Shown here one piece after another: positions 56,082 through 64,000 of a stretch of 64,000 nucleotides of DNA. The notes beneath the pieces are model-generated. The model was not told the origin of the DNA and ran no database searches. It worked only from the letters and a program-made list of their open reading frames with translations. Position 1 is the first letter of the stretch. Every line of letters begins with the position of its first letter. Source of the stretch: Janibacter terrae NBRC 107853 (GTDB lineage: Bacteria > Actinomycetota > Actinomycetes > Actinomycetales > Dermatophilaceae); contig NZ_BCUV01000004.1 of NCBI RefSeq assembly GCF_001591405.1, positions 1 through 64,000 of the forward strand, written 5' to 3'. A program made the position numbers and the translations under genes.

Positions 56082-56144
56082 TGAACCCGCATTGCCCTAG
56101 GGGAATGCGGGTTCAGGTCTGCATTGCCCTAGGGGAATGCAGAC
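56082..56144. repeat. Twin CTAG-centred palindromes, locus 2 (intact)
   Basis: A 34-base palindrome (56082-56115, outer arms TGAACCCGCATT/AATGCGGGTTCA) and a 28-base palindrome (56117-56144, outer arms GTCTGCATT/AATGCAGAC), sharing the core GCATTGCCCTAGGGGAATGC. Each is perfect except for the G/G pair flanking the core. It fills the convergent gap between hisF and the TIGR03085 gene. It is the uninterrupted counterpart of the locus hit by the insertion sequence near 19.2 kb. A bidirectional terminator is the simplest role. Confidence 0.88.
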
Positions 56145-56154
56145 GAACGGTCGC

Positions 56155-56793
56155 TCAGATGCCGTAGGAGGCCGTGCGGACGGTCTCGACCGCCTCCGGC
56201 GGGCCGGTGAGCTCGACCTCGGCGACGCCCTTGCGGCCGAAGCCGAAGAGGATGATCTCGCCCGGACGCCCGTGGATCTCGACGACCGGGCCGTCGCCGG
56301 AGCCGATGCGGTCGCGGCGGCGGGCGGTGACGAGCTCGACGTCCACCCCCTTCGTCCGGCCGAAGAGCAGCCGACCCATGGTGGCGAGCCGGTCCCCGAG
56401 CGCCGAGACGAGCTCGGGCGAGAGGGTGCGGCGGGGGGCGCCGAGGCGGGCGCGCAGCAGGTCCTCGTGGTGGACGAACATCTCGACGAGGTTGACCTTC
56501 TCGTCCACCGCACCGACGCTCGTCGGGTGCCAGCGGGGCGGGCCGGACCGCAGGCGGGCGACGAGGTCCTCGAAGGAGTGGCGCTCGAGCAACCGGGCCA
56601 TGGCCTTCTCGGTGCGACCGGCGAGCGGCGCGGCGAGGATGCCGGCGGCCTGGTCGGGGCGGCCCTCGCGGACGACGAGGTGCGCGAGCAGCTCCGCGCT
56701 CGTCCAGTCGCCGCAGAGCGTCGGCGCGTCGGGGCCGAGGTCGAGGAGGGTGTCGCACAGTGCTTCGCGCTCGGCGCGGGCGTGGCGGGTCAT
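56155..56793 (-). CDS. TIGR03085-type protein (maleylpyruvate isomerase/DinB-like fold)
   Basis: 212 residues. The N-terminal helical bundle (about 1-125) reads RAEREALCDTLLDLGPDAPT then LCGDWTSAELLAHLVVREGR and holds the His in NLVEMFVHHEDLLRARLG, the metal-binding pattern of the mycothiol-dependent superfamily. The C-terminal part resembles a sterol-carrier-like beta domain. The family is actinobacterial and its function is unknown; a mycothiol-linked role is a guess. The ATG has GGAGG upstream. Confidence 0.8.
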   Translation of the reverse strand: MTRHARAEREALCDTLLDLGPDAPTLCGDWTSAELLAHLVVREGRPDQAAGILAAPLAGRTEKAMARLLERHSFEDLVARLRSGPPRWHPTSVGAVDEKVNLVEMFVHHEDLLRARLGAPRRTLSPELVSALGDRLATMGRLLFGRTKGVDVELVTARRRDRIGSGDGPVVEIHGRPGEIILFGFGRKGVAEVELTGPPEAVETVRTASYGI

Positions 56794-56896
56794 GGGGCCT
56801 CCGGAGGGTCTGGGACACGTGGTCGTGCTGACGTCGCAGGGTAACCCCGCCCCGACCACGATGCGATGCGACGCGGGGGCGATCGGGCCCGGCGTG

Positions 56897-56902
56897 CACA
56901 AT
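56897..56902 (+). promoter_or_regulatory. Possible -10 box of hisI
   Basis: CACAAT followed by 7 bases and GTG 56910. It keeps the A at position 2 and T at position 6 of TANNNT. Confidence 0.35.
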
Positions 56903-56909
56903 GGCAAGG

Positions 56910-57284
56910 GTGTCCACGCCTTCGTCCTCGCCCCTGCCCGAGCAGCTCGCGGCACGCCTGCGCCGCGACCCGGCCGGCCTCGTCGCCGCCATCGTCCAGC
57001 AGCACGACACCGGCGAGGTGCTCATGCTCGGCTGGATGGACGACGAGGCCCTGCACCGCACCCTCACGAGCGGCCGGGTGACCTTCTGGTCGCGCAGCCG
57101 TCAGGAGTACTGGCGCAAGGGCGACACCTCGGGCCACGTGCAGCACGTGCGCTCTGTGGCCCTCGACTGCGACGGCGACGCGCTGCTCGTGCGGGTCGAC
57201 CAGGTCGGCGCCGCCTGCCACACCGGTGACCGCACCTGCTTCGACGCCGACGACCTCGGGGCGGTCGTGGGGGCGGACGGATGA
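56910..57284 (+). CDS. hisI: Phosphoribosyl-AMP cyclohydrolase
   Basis: Third step of histidine synthesis. 124 residues from GTG 56910 (ATG 56901 would add three). Signatures: [34 protein letters not shown] and the zinc/magnesium region [20 protein letters not shown] followed by TGDRTCF. Coupled to trpE by ATGA, the usual actinobacterial junction of his and trp genes. Confidence 0.95.
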   Translation: MSTPSSSPLPEQLAARLRRDPAGLVAAIVQQHDTGEVLMLGWMDDEALHRTLTSGRVTFWSRSRQEYWRKGDTSGHVQHVRSVALDCDGDALLVRVDQVGAACHTGDRTCFDADDLGAVVGADG

Positions 57285-58852
57285 GCGCGCCGCGCACCCA
57301 GCTGCCCGCCCTCGACCACGGGCAGACCTGGCCGGACCTCGACACCTTCACCGACCTGGCCCGCGACCGGCGCGTCGTGCCCGTCGTCCGGCGGCTCGTC
57401 GCCGACGGCGAGACCCCGGTCGGGGTCTACCGCAAGCTCGCCGGGGACGCGCCCGGCACCTTCCTGCTCGAGTCCGCCGAGCACGGCGGGGTCTGGTCGC
57501 GCTGGTCGATGATCGGCGCGCAGAGCCGAGCCACCCTCACCGAGCGCGACGGCCAGGCGCACTGGATCGGTGAGCCGCCGGCCGGTGTGCCCACCGAGGG
57601 CGACCCGACCGTGGCCCTCCGGGCGACGCTCGAGGCGCTGCGGACCGACCCGATCGAGGGCCTGCCGCCGCTCACCGGTGGCATGGTCGGGGCGATCTCC
57701 TACGACGCCGTGCGCCGCTGGGAGCGCGTGCCGAGCGAGCTGCCGGACGTCCTCGGCGTCCCCGAGCTCGGCATGGTCCTCGCGACCGACGTCGCGGTGC
57801 TCGACCACAGCGACGGCTCGCTGCTGCTCGTCGCCAACGCGATCAACTACGACGACACCGACGAGCGCGTCGAGTGGGCCCACCAGGACGCGGTCGCGCG
57901 CCTCGACGCGATGACCGAGCGCCTCGCCGCGCCCGCCGCGTCGACCGTGGCCTCGGTCGACCCCGAGGTGGTGGAGAGCGCGCGGGCGGAGGTCGAGAGC
58001 GACATCAGCGTCGAGGGCTTCGAGGAGATCGTCGACCGCGCCAAGGAGGACATCCGCGACGGCGAGGTCTTCCAGGTCGTCCTGTCGCAGCGCTTCTCGA
58101 TGCCGTGCCCGGTCGACGCGCTCGAGGTCTACCGGGCCCTGCGACGCAGCAACCCGAGCCCGTACATGTACTTCGTGCGCCTGCCTCACCCCGACGGCTC
58201 GGTCTACGAGGTCGTCGGTTCCTCGCCCGAGGCCCTCGTCAAGGTCACCGGGCGCCGGGCGATCACCCACCCGATCGCGGGCACCCGCCCCCGCGGCACG
58301 TCCCCCGAGCAGGACCTCCAGCACGAGGAGGACCTCATCGGCGACCCCAAGGAGCGCGCCGAGCACCTCATGCTCGTCGACCTGGGGCGCAACGACCTGC
58401 AGCGCGTGTGCACGGCCGGCAGCGTCGACTGCGTCGAGTTCATGAACCTGCGTCGCTACAGCCACGTCATCCACCTGGAGTCGACCGTCGTCGGCGAGAT
58501 GGCGAAGGGGGTCGGGGCCTTCGACGTCCTCGTCTCCACCTTCCCCGCGGGGACGCTCTCGGGCGCTCCCAAACCCCGGGCCCTCGAGCTCATCGAGCGC
58601 TACGAGCGCAGCAGACGAGGGATCTACGGCGGGGTGGTCGGCTACCTCGACTTCCACGGGGACATGGACGTCGCCATCGCCATCCGGACCGCGCTCGTCA
58701 AGGACGGGGTCGCGCACGTGCAGGCGGGGGCGGGCATCGTCGCCGACTCGGTGCCGGGCCTCGAGCAGGAGGAGACGGTGCACAAGGCGGGTGCCGCGCT
58801 CGCGGCCGTCGCGGCGGCCCGGGCGACCCGCCCCATCGGCGGTGCCCGATGA
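57281..58852 (+). CDS. trpE: Anthranilate synthase component I
   Basis: 523 residues. Makes anthranilate from chorismate; ammonia comes from a TrpG subunit that is not in this window. The tryptophan feedback site is in the N-terminal part ([10 protein letters not shown]). The catalytic part has [33 protein letters not shown] and [18 protein letters not shown] 57281 overlaps the hisI stop. Confidence 0.97.
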   Translation: MSAPRTQLPALDHGQTWPDLDTFTDLARDRRVVPVVRRLVADGETPVGVYRKLAGDAPGTFLLESAEHGGVWSRWSMIGAQSRATLTERDGQAHWIGEPPAGVPTEGDPTVALRATLEALRTDPIEGLPPLTGGMVGAISYDAVRRWERVPSELPDVLGVPELGMVLATDVAVLDHSDGSLLLVANAINYDDTDERVEWAHQDAVARLDAMTERLAAPAASTVASVDPEVVESARAEVESDISVEGFEEIVDRAKEDIRDGEVFQVVLSQRFSMPCPVDALEVYRALRRSNPSPYMYFVRLPHPDGSVYEVVGSSPEALVKVTGRRAITHPIAGTRPRGTSPEQDLQHEEDLIGDPKERAEHLMLVDLGRNDLQRVCTAGSVDCVEFMNLRRYSHVIHLESTVVGEMAKGVGAFDVLVSTFPAGTLSGAPKPRALELIERYERSRRGIYGGVVGYLDFHGDMDVAIAIRTALVKDGVAHVQAGAGIVADSVPGLEQEETVHKAGAALAAVAAARATRPIGGAR

Positions 58853-59439
58853 GGCTGCTCACCCGCAAGCCGGTCGTCGTGCTGCTGGCGGTCGCCGCCG
58901 GGATCGTGCTCCTCGCCGCGGGGCGTGCCGACTGGGTCACCGGGACCGTCGACGGGGTCGCCGGACCGGTGCGCGCGGCCGCGGTCGGCACCGAGGCGGC
59001 GCCCGGCCTCGCCGGCCTGGCCCTCGTCGCGATGGCCGCCTCCGTCGCCGCCACCACCTCCGGTCGGGTCGCTCGCTGGATCAGCCTCGCCGTGCTCGGC
59101 GCCGTCGGGGCGGGCGTCATCGCCCTCGCCCTGCGTGCCGTGGTCGACGCCCCCGACGTCCTCGGCAGCGTCGCGGCGACCCACTCCGGCGCGACCGGGA
59201 CCCTCGAGGCGACCGGGTCGGCGACGGCCTGGCCGTGGATCGCGGTCGTGGCCGCGGGGCTGCTGCTGCTCGCCTGCGTCGGCGGTATCCTCGGCGGCCG
59301 CCGCTGGGGAGGTCTGGGTCGCAGGTACGAGCGGCCCGTCGGCGACGGGGACGGGGGCCAGGTGGGCGGCGCCCGGGGGGAACGGGTCGACTCCGACTGG
59401 GACCGGGTCACCCTCGGCGACGACCCGAGCGTCGACTAA
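58849..59439 (+). CDS. Trp-operon-associated membrane protein (TIGR02234 type)
   Basis: 196 residues with four membrane helices (about 7-24, 48-68, 76-97, 125-148) and an acidic soluble tail. Such proteins occur between trpE and trpC in many actinobacteria; their role is unknown, tryptophan transport or regulation has been suggested only from position. ATG 58849 overlaps the trpE stop. Its TAA stop is the start of the trpC -10 box. Confidence 0.82.
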   Translation: MRLLTRKPVVVLLAVAAGIVLLAAGRADWVTGTVDGVAGPVRAAAVGTEAAPGLAGLALVAMAASVAATTSGRVARWISLAVLGAVGAGVIALALRAVVDAPDVLGSVAATHSGATGTLEATGSATAWPWIAVVAAGLLLLACVGGILGGRRWGGLGRRYERPVGDGDGGQVGGARGERVDSDWDRVTLGDDPSVD

Positions 59440-59442
59440 CCT
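59437..59442 (+). promoter_or_regulatory. -10 box of a leaderless trpC promoter
   Basis: TAACCT, 6 bases before ATG 59449, made partly of the upstream stop codon TAA. It would allow trpCBA expression apart from trpE. Confidence 0.5.
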
Positions 59443-59448
59443 GTGGCC

Positions 59449-60240
59449 ATGCCCAGCGTCCTCGACCAGATCATCGATGGTGTCCGTGAGGACCTCGCCG
59501 GGCGCGAGGCCCGGACCCCGCTCGAGCGCCTGCGGCGCCAGTGCGACGGGCTGCCCGCGCCCCGCGACGCCGAGGCGCTGCTGAGGCGCCCCGGCCTGTC
59601 CGTCATCGCAGAGGTCAAGCGCTCCAGCCCGAGCAAGGGGGCGCTCTCCGACATCCCCGACCCGGCAGCCCTCGCCTCCGCGTACGCCGCGGGCGGAGCC
59701 ACCGCCATCTCGGTGCTCACCGAGCAGCGCCGGTTCGGCGGCAGCCTCGCCGACCTCGAGGCCGTCCGCGCGGCGGTCGACGTGCCGGTCCTGCGCAAGG
59801 ACTTCATCGTCACCGAGTACCAGGTCTGGGAGGCGCGGGCCCACGGGGCGGACATCGTCCTGCTCATCGTCGCCGCCCTCGACGACCGCCGGCTGTCCGA
59901 CCTCATGGCCCTCGCCGGGTCGCTCGGCCTGACCTGCCTCGTCGAGGTCCACGACGAGGCCGAGGCCACCCGCGCGGTCGACGCCGGTGCGAGCGTCATC
60001 GGCGTCAACAACCGCAACCTCAAGACACTCGACGTCGACATCCAGACCTTCGCCCGGATCGCCCCACTCATCCCGGCGTCGTGCGTGCGCGTCGCGGAGT
60101 CCGGTGTCCGCGGGCCCGAGGAGGCCGCGGTCTTCGCGCGGGCCGGTGCCGATGCCATCCTCGTCGGCGAGGCCCTCGTCGTCGGCGGCGACCCCGAGGC
60201 CGGGGTGCGCTCGATGATCGCAGCAGGAGAGCAGGCATGA
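59449..60240 (+). CDS. trpC: Indole-3-glycerol phosphate synthase
   Basis: 263-residue TIM barrel. Signatures: [15 protein letters not shown] with the catalytic Lys/Glu, [20 protein letters not shown] and [17 protein letters not shown] 59449 is chosen over GTG 59443, since the latter directly touches the -10 box. No trpD or trpF is present between trpE and trpB. Coupled to trpB by ATGA. Confidence 0.96.
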   Translation: MPSVLDQIIDGVREDLAGREARTPLERLRRQCDGLPAPRDAEALLRRPGLSVIAEVKRSSPSKGALSDIPDPAALASAYAAGGATAISVLTEQRRFGGSLADLEAVRAAVDVPVLRKDFIVTEYQVWEARAHGADIVLLIVAALDDRRLSDLMALAGSLGLTCLVEVHDEAEATRAVDAGASVIGVNNRNLKTLDVDIQTFARIAPLIPASCVRVAESGVRGPEEAAVFARAGADAILVGEALVVGGDPEAGVRSMIAAGEQA

Positions 60241-61493
60241 GCGAGTCCCGAGAGACCGAGCAGCAGACCGAGCAGGCCGACGTCCCCGCCGAGGTGCACG
60301 TCCCCGGGCGCTTCGGCGCCTTCGGCGGCCGCTACGTCCCCGAGGCGCTCGTCCCCGCGCTCGAGGAGCTCGACGAGGCCCGCCAGAAGGCGCTCGTCGA
60401 CCCCGAGTTCGTCGACGAGCTGGCCCGGCTGCACCGCACGTACACCGGCCGGCCGAGCATCATCACCGAGGTGCCCCGCTTCGCGGCGCACGCCGGCGGC
60501 GCGCGGATCATCCTCAAGCGCGAGGACCTCAACCACACCGGCAGCCACAAGATCAACAACGTGCTCGCCCAGGCCCTGCTCACCAAGCGCATGGGCAAGC
60601 GCCGCGTCATCGCCGAGACGGGCGCCGGACAGCACGGGGTCGCCACGGCCACCGCCGCGGCCCTCATGGGCCTGGAGTGCCGGGTCTACATGGGCAAGGT
60701 CGACACCGAGCGGCAGGCGCTCAACGTCGCCCGCATGCGGATCCTCGGGGCCGAGGTCGTCGCCGTCGAGCACGGCAGCGCCACCCTCAAGGACGCGATC
60801 AACGAGGCGATGCGCGACTGGGTGACCAATGTCGAGCACACCCACTACGTCCTCGGGACGGTCACCGGACCCCACCCCTTCCCGGAGATGGTCCGTGACT
60901 TCCACAAGATCATCGGCGAGGAGGCCCGCGCCCAGGTCCTCGAGCTGACCGGTCGCCTCCCCGACGCGGTCATCGCGTGCGTCGGCGGCGGGTCCAACGC
61001 CATGGGCATCTTCCACCGCTTCGTCGGCGACGAGGGCGTGCGCCTCATCGGCGTGGAGGCCGGTGGCGCGGGCGTCGAGACCGGTCGGCACGCCGCGCGC
61101 TTCGCGACCGCGGAGCCCGGGGTCCTGCATGGCGCGATGAGCTACCTCATGCAGGACGACGAGGGGCAGACCCTCGAGACGCACTCGATCTCCGCCGGCC
61201 TGGACTACCCGAGCGTCGGCCCGGAGCACTCCTACCTGCGCGACAGCGGGCGGGCCGAGTACCGCTACGCCACCGACGAGCAGGTCATGGACGCCTTCCG
61301 GCTGCTCTCCCGCACCGAGGGCATCATCCCGGCGCTCGAGTCGGCGCACGCCCTCGCCGCGGCGCTCGACGTCGGCACGGAGCTCGGCCCCGAGGCCCTG
61401 CTCCTGGTGAACCTCTCCGGTCGCGGTGACAAGGACATGCACACGGCGGCCGAGTACTTCGGCTACGTCGACGGGTCCGAGGGCGGGGCATGA
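60237..61493 (+). CDS. trpB: Tryptophan synthase beta chain
   Basis: 418 residues. The PLP Lys lies in [18 protein letters not shown], the phosphate loop is [11 protein letters not shown], and [19 protein letters not shown] is the family signature. It joins indole and serine. A 30-residue hydrophilic N-terminal extension precedes [13 protein letters not shown]. Coupled to trpA by ATGA. Confidence 0.97.
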   Translation: MSESRETEQQTEQADVPAEVHVPGRFGAFGGRYVPEALVPALEELDEARQKALVDPEFVDELARLHRTYTGRPSIITEVPRFAAHAGGARIILKREDLNHTGSHKINNVLAQALLTKRMGKRRVIAETGAGQHGVATATAAALMGLECRVYMGKVDTERQALNVARMRILGAEVVAVEHGSATLKDAINEAMRDWVTNVEHTHYVLGTVTGPHPFPEMVRDFHKIIGEEARAQVLELTGRLPDAVIACVGGGSNAMGIFHRFVGDEGVRLIGVEAGGAGVETGRHAARFATAEPGVLHGAMSYLMQDDEGQTLETHSISAGLDYPSVGPEHSYLRDSGRAEYRYATDEQVMDAFRLLSRTEGIIPALESAHALAAALDVGTELGPEALLLVNLSGRGDKDMHTAAEYFGYVDGSEGGA

Positions 61494-62287
61494 GCGCGCT
61501 GAGCGAGGTCTTCGAGCGCTGCCGTGCCGAGGGCCGGGCCGCCCTCATCGGGTACCTGCCGGTCGGCTACCCCGACGTCGAGGGCTCGTTGGCCGCGATC
61601 ACCGTGCTCGCCGAGTCCGGCGCCGACATCATCGAGGTCGGCATGCCCTACAGCGACCCCGTCATGGACGGTCCGGTCATCCAGCGCGCGGCGACCGAGG
61701 CACTGGCGAAGGGGGTCCACGTCGACGACGTCTTCCGGGCGACGGCCGCCGCCCGCGCGGCGGGCGCCGTCCCGGTCGTCATGTCCTACTGGAACCTGGT
61801 GCTCCGTCGGGGCGTCGACCGCTACGCCGCGGACCTGGCCGCCTCGGGCGGAGCCGGCATGATCACGCCGGACCTCATCCCCGAGGAGGCGGGGGAGTGG
61901 CACGAGGCCAGCGAGCGGCACGGACTCGACCGCATCTTCCTCGTCGCCCCGAGCTCCACCCCCGAGCGGATCGCGACCGTCACCGCCGCGAGCAGCGGCT
62001 TCGTCTACACCGCGTCGACGATGGGTGTCACAGGCACCCGGGGCAGCGTCGGCAGCAGCGCGCCCGAGCTCGTCGCCCGGCTGCGCGGGGCGACCGACCT
62101 GCCGCTGTGCGTCGGGCTCGGCGTGAGCAACGGTGCGCAGGCGGCCGAGGTGGCCTCCTTCGCCGACGGCGTCATCGTCGGCTCCGCGCTCGTGGCCACC
62201 CTCATGGACCGCGGCCGCGACGAGGGGCTGGCCGCGCTCCGCGCGCTCACCACCGAGCTCGCCGAGGGCGTGCGGGGCCGGGTGTGA
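61490..62287 (+). CDS. trpA: Tryptophan synthase alpha chain
   Basis: 265-residue TIM barrel releasing indole. Catalytic Glu in [18 protein letters not shown] with the Asp nearby; later [18 protein letters not shown] and [13 protein letters not shown]. The GVPYSDP motif is GMPYSDP here. Coupled on both sides. Confidence 0.97.
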   Translation: MSALSEVFERCRAEGRAALIGYLPVGYPDVEGSLAAITVLAESGADIIEVGMPYSDPVMDGPVIQRAATEALAKGVHVDDVFRATAAARAAGAVPVVMSYWNLVLRRGVDRYAADLAASGGAGMITPDLIPEEAGEWHEASERHGLDRIFLVAPSSTPERIATVTAASSGFVYTASTMGVTGTRGSVGSSAPELVARLRGATDLPLCVGLGVSNGAQAAEVASFADGVIVGSALVATLMDRGRDEGLAALRALTTELAEGVRGRV

Positions 62288-62763
62288 CCACCTGCTGGCG
62301 CGACCATGTCGGCCTCCTCGCCCGCGTGGCCCTGGGCGGTGTCCTCGTGTGGGCCGGTGCGCTCAAGCTCGGCAACCCGCTCGGCTCGGCCCGGGCGGTG
62401 CAGGCCTACGACGTCCTCCCCTTCGAGGTCGCGAAGTACCTCGGCTACGGCCTCCCGTGGCTCGAGGTCGCGGTCGGCGCGCTGCTCGTCATCGGCCTCC
62501 TCACCCGCGCCAACGCGCTCGTGGGAACCCTGCTCATGGCGGCGTTCGTCGTCGGCATCGCGCAGGCCTGGGCCCGCGGGCTGACCATCGACTGCGGCTG
62601 CTTCGGCGGCGGTGGCCAGGTGGCCGCCTCCGAGACCAGGTACGGCAGCGAGATCGCCCGGGACCTCGCGCTGGCCCTGTGCGGGCTGTGGCTCGTCGTC
62701 CGTCCGGCGTCGACGTGGAGTCTCGACCGGGTCCTCTTCGGGACCACGAAGGAGTTGCAGTGA
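62284..62763 (+). CDS. MauE/DoxX-like membrane protein
   Basis: 159 residues with four membrane helices (about 8-28, 45-68, 76-98, 118-138). The loop DCGCFGGGG between helices 3 and 4 carries the paired Cys typical of MauE, which supports disulfide formation in secreted proteins. It is followed by a DsbA-like protein, which fits that role. GTG 62284 overlaps the trpA stop. Confidence 0.85.
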   Translation: MTTCWRDHVGLLARVALGGVLVWAGALKLGNPLGSARAVQAYDVLPFEVAKYLGYGLPWLEVAVGALLVIGLLTRANALVGTLLMAAFVVGIAQAWARGLTIDCGCFGGGGQVAASETRYGSEIARDLALALCGLWLVVRPASTWSLDRVLFGTTKELQ

Positions 62764-63551
62764 GCACCACCGACCGCAAGGCCAAGGCGCAGGCCGCCGC
62801 CAGGGGAGCGAAGGGGGGCGCCAACGTCCTCGTCGTCGCCGGCGTGGTGGTCGTCCTCGTCATCGCACTCGTCGTCGGCGGGGCCATCTGGGCCTCGACG
62901 CGCGGCGGCGACACGGCGGCGAGCAAGCAGCCCGTCGGTGTCGAGCAGGGGCAGCCGATCGAGCCCTTCAAGGACGCGAAACCCGCGGCCGACGCGCCGG
63001 TCGTCGACGTCTACGAGGACTTCCGGTGCCCGATCTGCCAGGTCTTCGAGCAGGCGATGGGCGACACGATCAACGACCTGGCCAAGGACGGCAGGATCAG
63101 GCTGCGCGTGCACCTCAAGACCGTCATCGACACCAACACCGGCGGTGACTCCTCGGCCGTCGCCGGGTCGAGCGCCGTCTGCGCCGCCGACCAGGGCAGG
63201 TGGGAGGAGTACCACGAGGCGCTCTTCGCCCTGCAGCCCGCGACGGAGACGCAGCAGGGATTCCCCGAGGGCGACTACACCCGCGCGGCGAAGGAGGCCG
63301 GTCTCTCCGGCGACGCCCTCGACGCCTGGCAGGAGTGCACGGACGAGGGCACCTACGTCGACTACGTCAGGAGCGTCGACGACGCGACCGTCAAGGACGG
63401 CATCACCGGGACGCCGGTCATCGCGGTCGGCGGGACCCAGCTCAGCTGGGGGGCCCTGATGGACCAGCAGACGGGCCGGGCGGACACCACGCGCCTGACC
63501 GAGGTCCTCACGAGCGGCGAGGTGCCGCAGGACCTGGTGCAGCAGCGGTGA
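62760..63551 (+). CDS. Membrane-anchored DsbA-family thiol-disulfide oxidoreductase
   Basis: 263 residues: a basic N terminus, one membrane helix (about 23-45), then a thioredoxin-fold domain of the DsbA/Mtb DsbA-like type with the active site FRCPICQVF. Cis-Pro is in GTPVIAVGG. Additional Cys residues (VCAADQG, ECTDEG) may form a structural disulfide. Acts outside the membrane, probably reoxidised with help of the preceding MauE-like protein. GTG 62760 overlaps that gene. Confidence 0.9.
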   Translation: MSTTDRKAKAQAAARGAKGGANVLVVAGVVVVLVIALVVGGAIWASTRGGDTAASKQPVGVEQGQPIEPFKDAKPAADAPVVDVYEDFRCPICQVFEQAMGDTINDLAKDGRIRLRVHLKTVIDTNTGGDSSAVAGSSAVCAADQGRWEEYHEALFALQPATETQQGFPEGDYTRAAKEAGLSGDALDAWQECTDEGTYVDYVRSVDDATVKDGITGTPVIAVGGTQLSWGALMDQQTGRADTTRLTEVLTSGEVPQDLVQQR

Positions 63552-64000
63552 TCCCGGCCACGCTCCCTTCGCCCACCGTCGGGGTTCTCGCGCTCGGACC
63601 GCTGACGATCCACGCGTACGCGCTGTGCATCCTCGCCGGCATCGGCGTGGCCATCTGGATGGGCGACCGTCGCATGCGCGATCGCGGCGGCGAGGAGGGC
63701 CTCGTCCTCGACGTCGCGATGTGGGCAGTGCCCTTCGGCATCGTCGGTGGCCGGCTCTACCACGTCATCACCACCCCGCAGCCCTACTTCGGCGAGGGCG
63801 GGAGCCCCGTCGACGCGCTGAAGATCTGGCAGGGGGGCCTGGGCATCTGGGGCGCCGTCGCCCTCGGCGCCCTCGGGGCATGGATCGGCACCCGGCGGGA
63901 GGGGGTCTCCTTCCTCTCCTTCGCCGACGCCGTCGCACCCGGCGTGCTCGTCGCCCAGGCGATCGGGCGCTGGGGCAACTGGTTCAACAACGAGATCTAC
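63548..64000 (+). CDS. lgt: Prolipoprotein diacylglyceryl transferase, N-terminal part (runs off the window)
   Basis: 151 residues are visible with no stop. Lgt transfers diacylglycerol to the lipobox Cys of prelipoproteins such as MetQ. Seen: an N-terminal helix with LTIHAYALCILAGIGVAIW, the GIVGGRLYHVIT segment with conserved Arg, and QAIGRWGNWFNNEIY with the essential Gly/Asn region. GTG 63548 overlaps the DsbA-like stop. The trpA to lgt order is conserved in actinobacteria. Confidence 0.95.
   Translation, partial: MIPATLPSPTVGVLALGPLTIHAYALCILAGIGVAIWMGDRRMRDRGGEEGLVLDVAMWAVPFGIVGGRLYHVITTPQPYFGEGGSPVDALKIWQGGLGIWGAVALGALGAWIGTRREGVSFLSFADAVAPGVLVAQAIGRWGNWFNNEIY

Overview
The window is 64 kb of very GC-rich, densely packed bacterial DNA. 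The gene content points to an actinobacterium: actinobacterial integration host factor next to gmk and rpoZ, a PriA without helicase motifs, a TIGR03085-type protein, the trp-operon membrane protein, SAD-like start codon use with many GTG starts, and -10 boxes of the TANNNT type placed only 6-8 bases before start codons (leaderless genes). Gene order and the class 1B PyrD/PyrK pair suggest Micrococcales, possibly Intrasporangiaceae; that placement is inference. No rRNA, tRNA, CRISPR array or replication origin was seen.

Layout. 1-6.6 kb: the end of murJ, a family-4 glycosyltransferase, pyrG, a NUDIX ADP-ribose hydrolase, aspS and a HAD hydrolase, all on the + strand. 6.6-9.5 kb: a minus-strand operon (acetyltransferase, FUSC membrane protein, NUDIX). 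9.5-19.2 kb: rarA, alaS, ruvX, mltG and the shikimate genes aroE, aroC, aroK, aroB. 19.2-20.4 kb: a complete IS481-family element inserted into a dispersed twin-palindrome repeat. 20.4-27 kb: an accessory stretch with a LuxR-type response regulator, a histidine kinase broken by an in-frame amber codon, an ABC exporter, an FMN-dependent glutamate-synthase-like protein and a lipase-like hydrolase. 27-28 kb: efp and nusB. 28-32.5 kb: an AI-2E-type permease, a NUDIX hydrolase and the methionine importer metN-metI-metQ (minus strand). 32.6-46.6 kb: a pyrimidine operon (pyrR, pyrB, pyrC, carA, carB, pyrK, pyrD, pyrF) that runs on into mihF, gmk, rpoZ, coaBC and metK. 46.6-52.1 kb: priA, fmt, rsmB, a VOC protein and rpe. 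52.1-53.1 kb: a long palindrome and an FMN riboswitch controlling a riboflavin transporter (ribM/pnuX). 53.1-64 kb: hisE, hisG, hisF, hisI, then the trp operon (trpE, membrane protein, trpC, trpB, trpA) followed by MauE-like, DsbA-like and the start of lgt.

How it works together. The pyr genes make UMP de novo, and gmk, pyrG, carAB and coaBC feed from the same precursors; a PyrR-binding RNA hairpin just upstream of the pyrR ribosome site gives uridine-nucleotide feedback. Shikimate genes supply chorismate for the trp operon. metNIQ imports methionine and metK turns it into S-adenosylmethionine. Most genes are joined by 1-8 base overlaps (ATGA, GTGA, TGATG), so translational coupling is the rule.

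The least explained signals are an octamer (CCCCTTCG and its complement) that occurs about 45 times by eye count, the twin CTAG-centred palindromes at two convergent gene junctions, a 75-base dyad between rpe and the riboswitch, and the repeated use of an upstream gene's stop codon as the first three bases of the next gene's -10 box.
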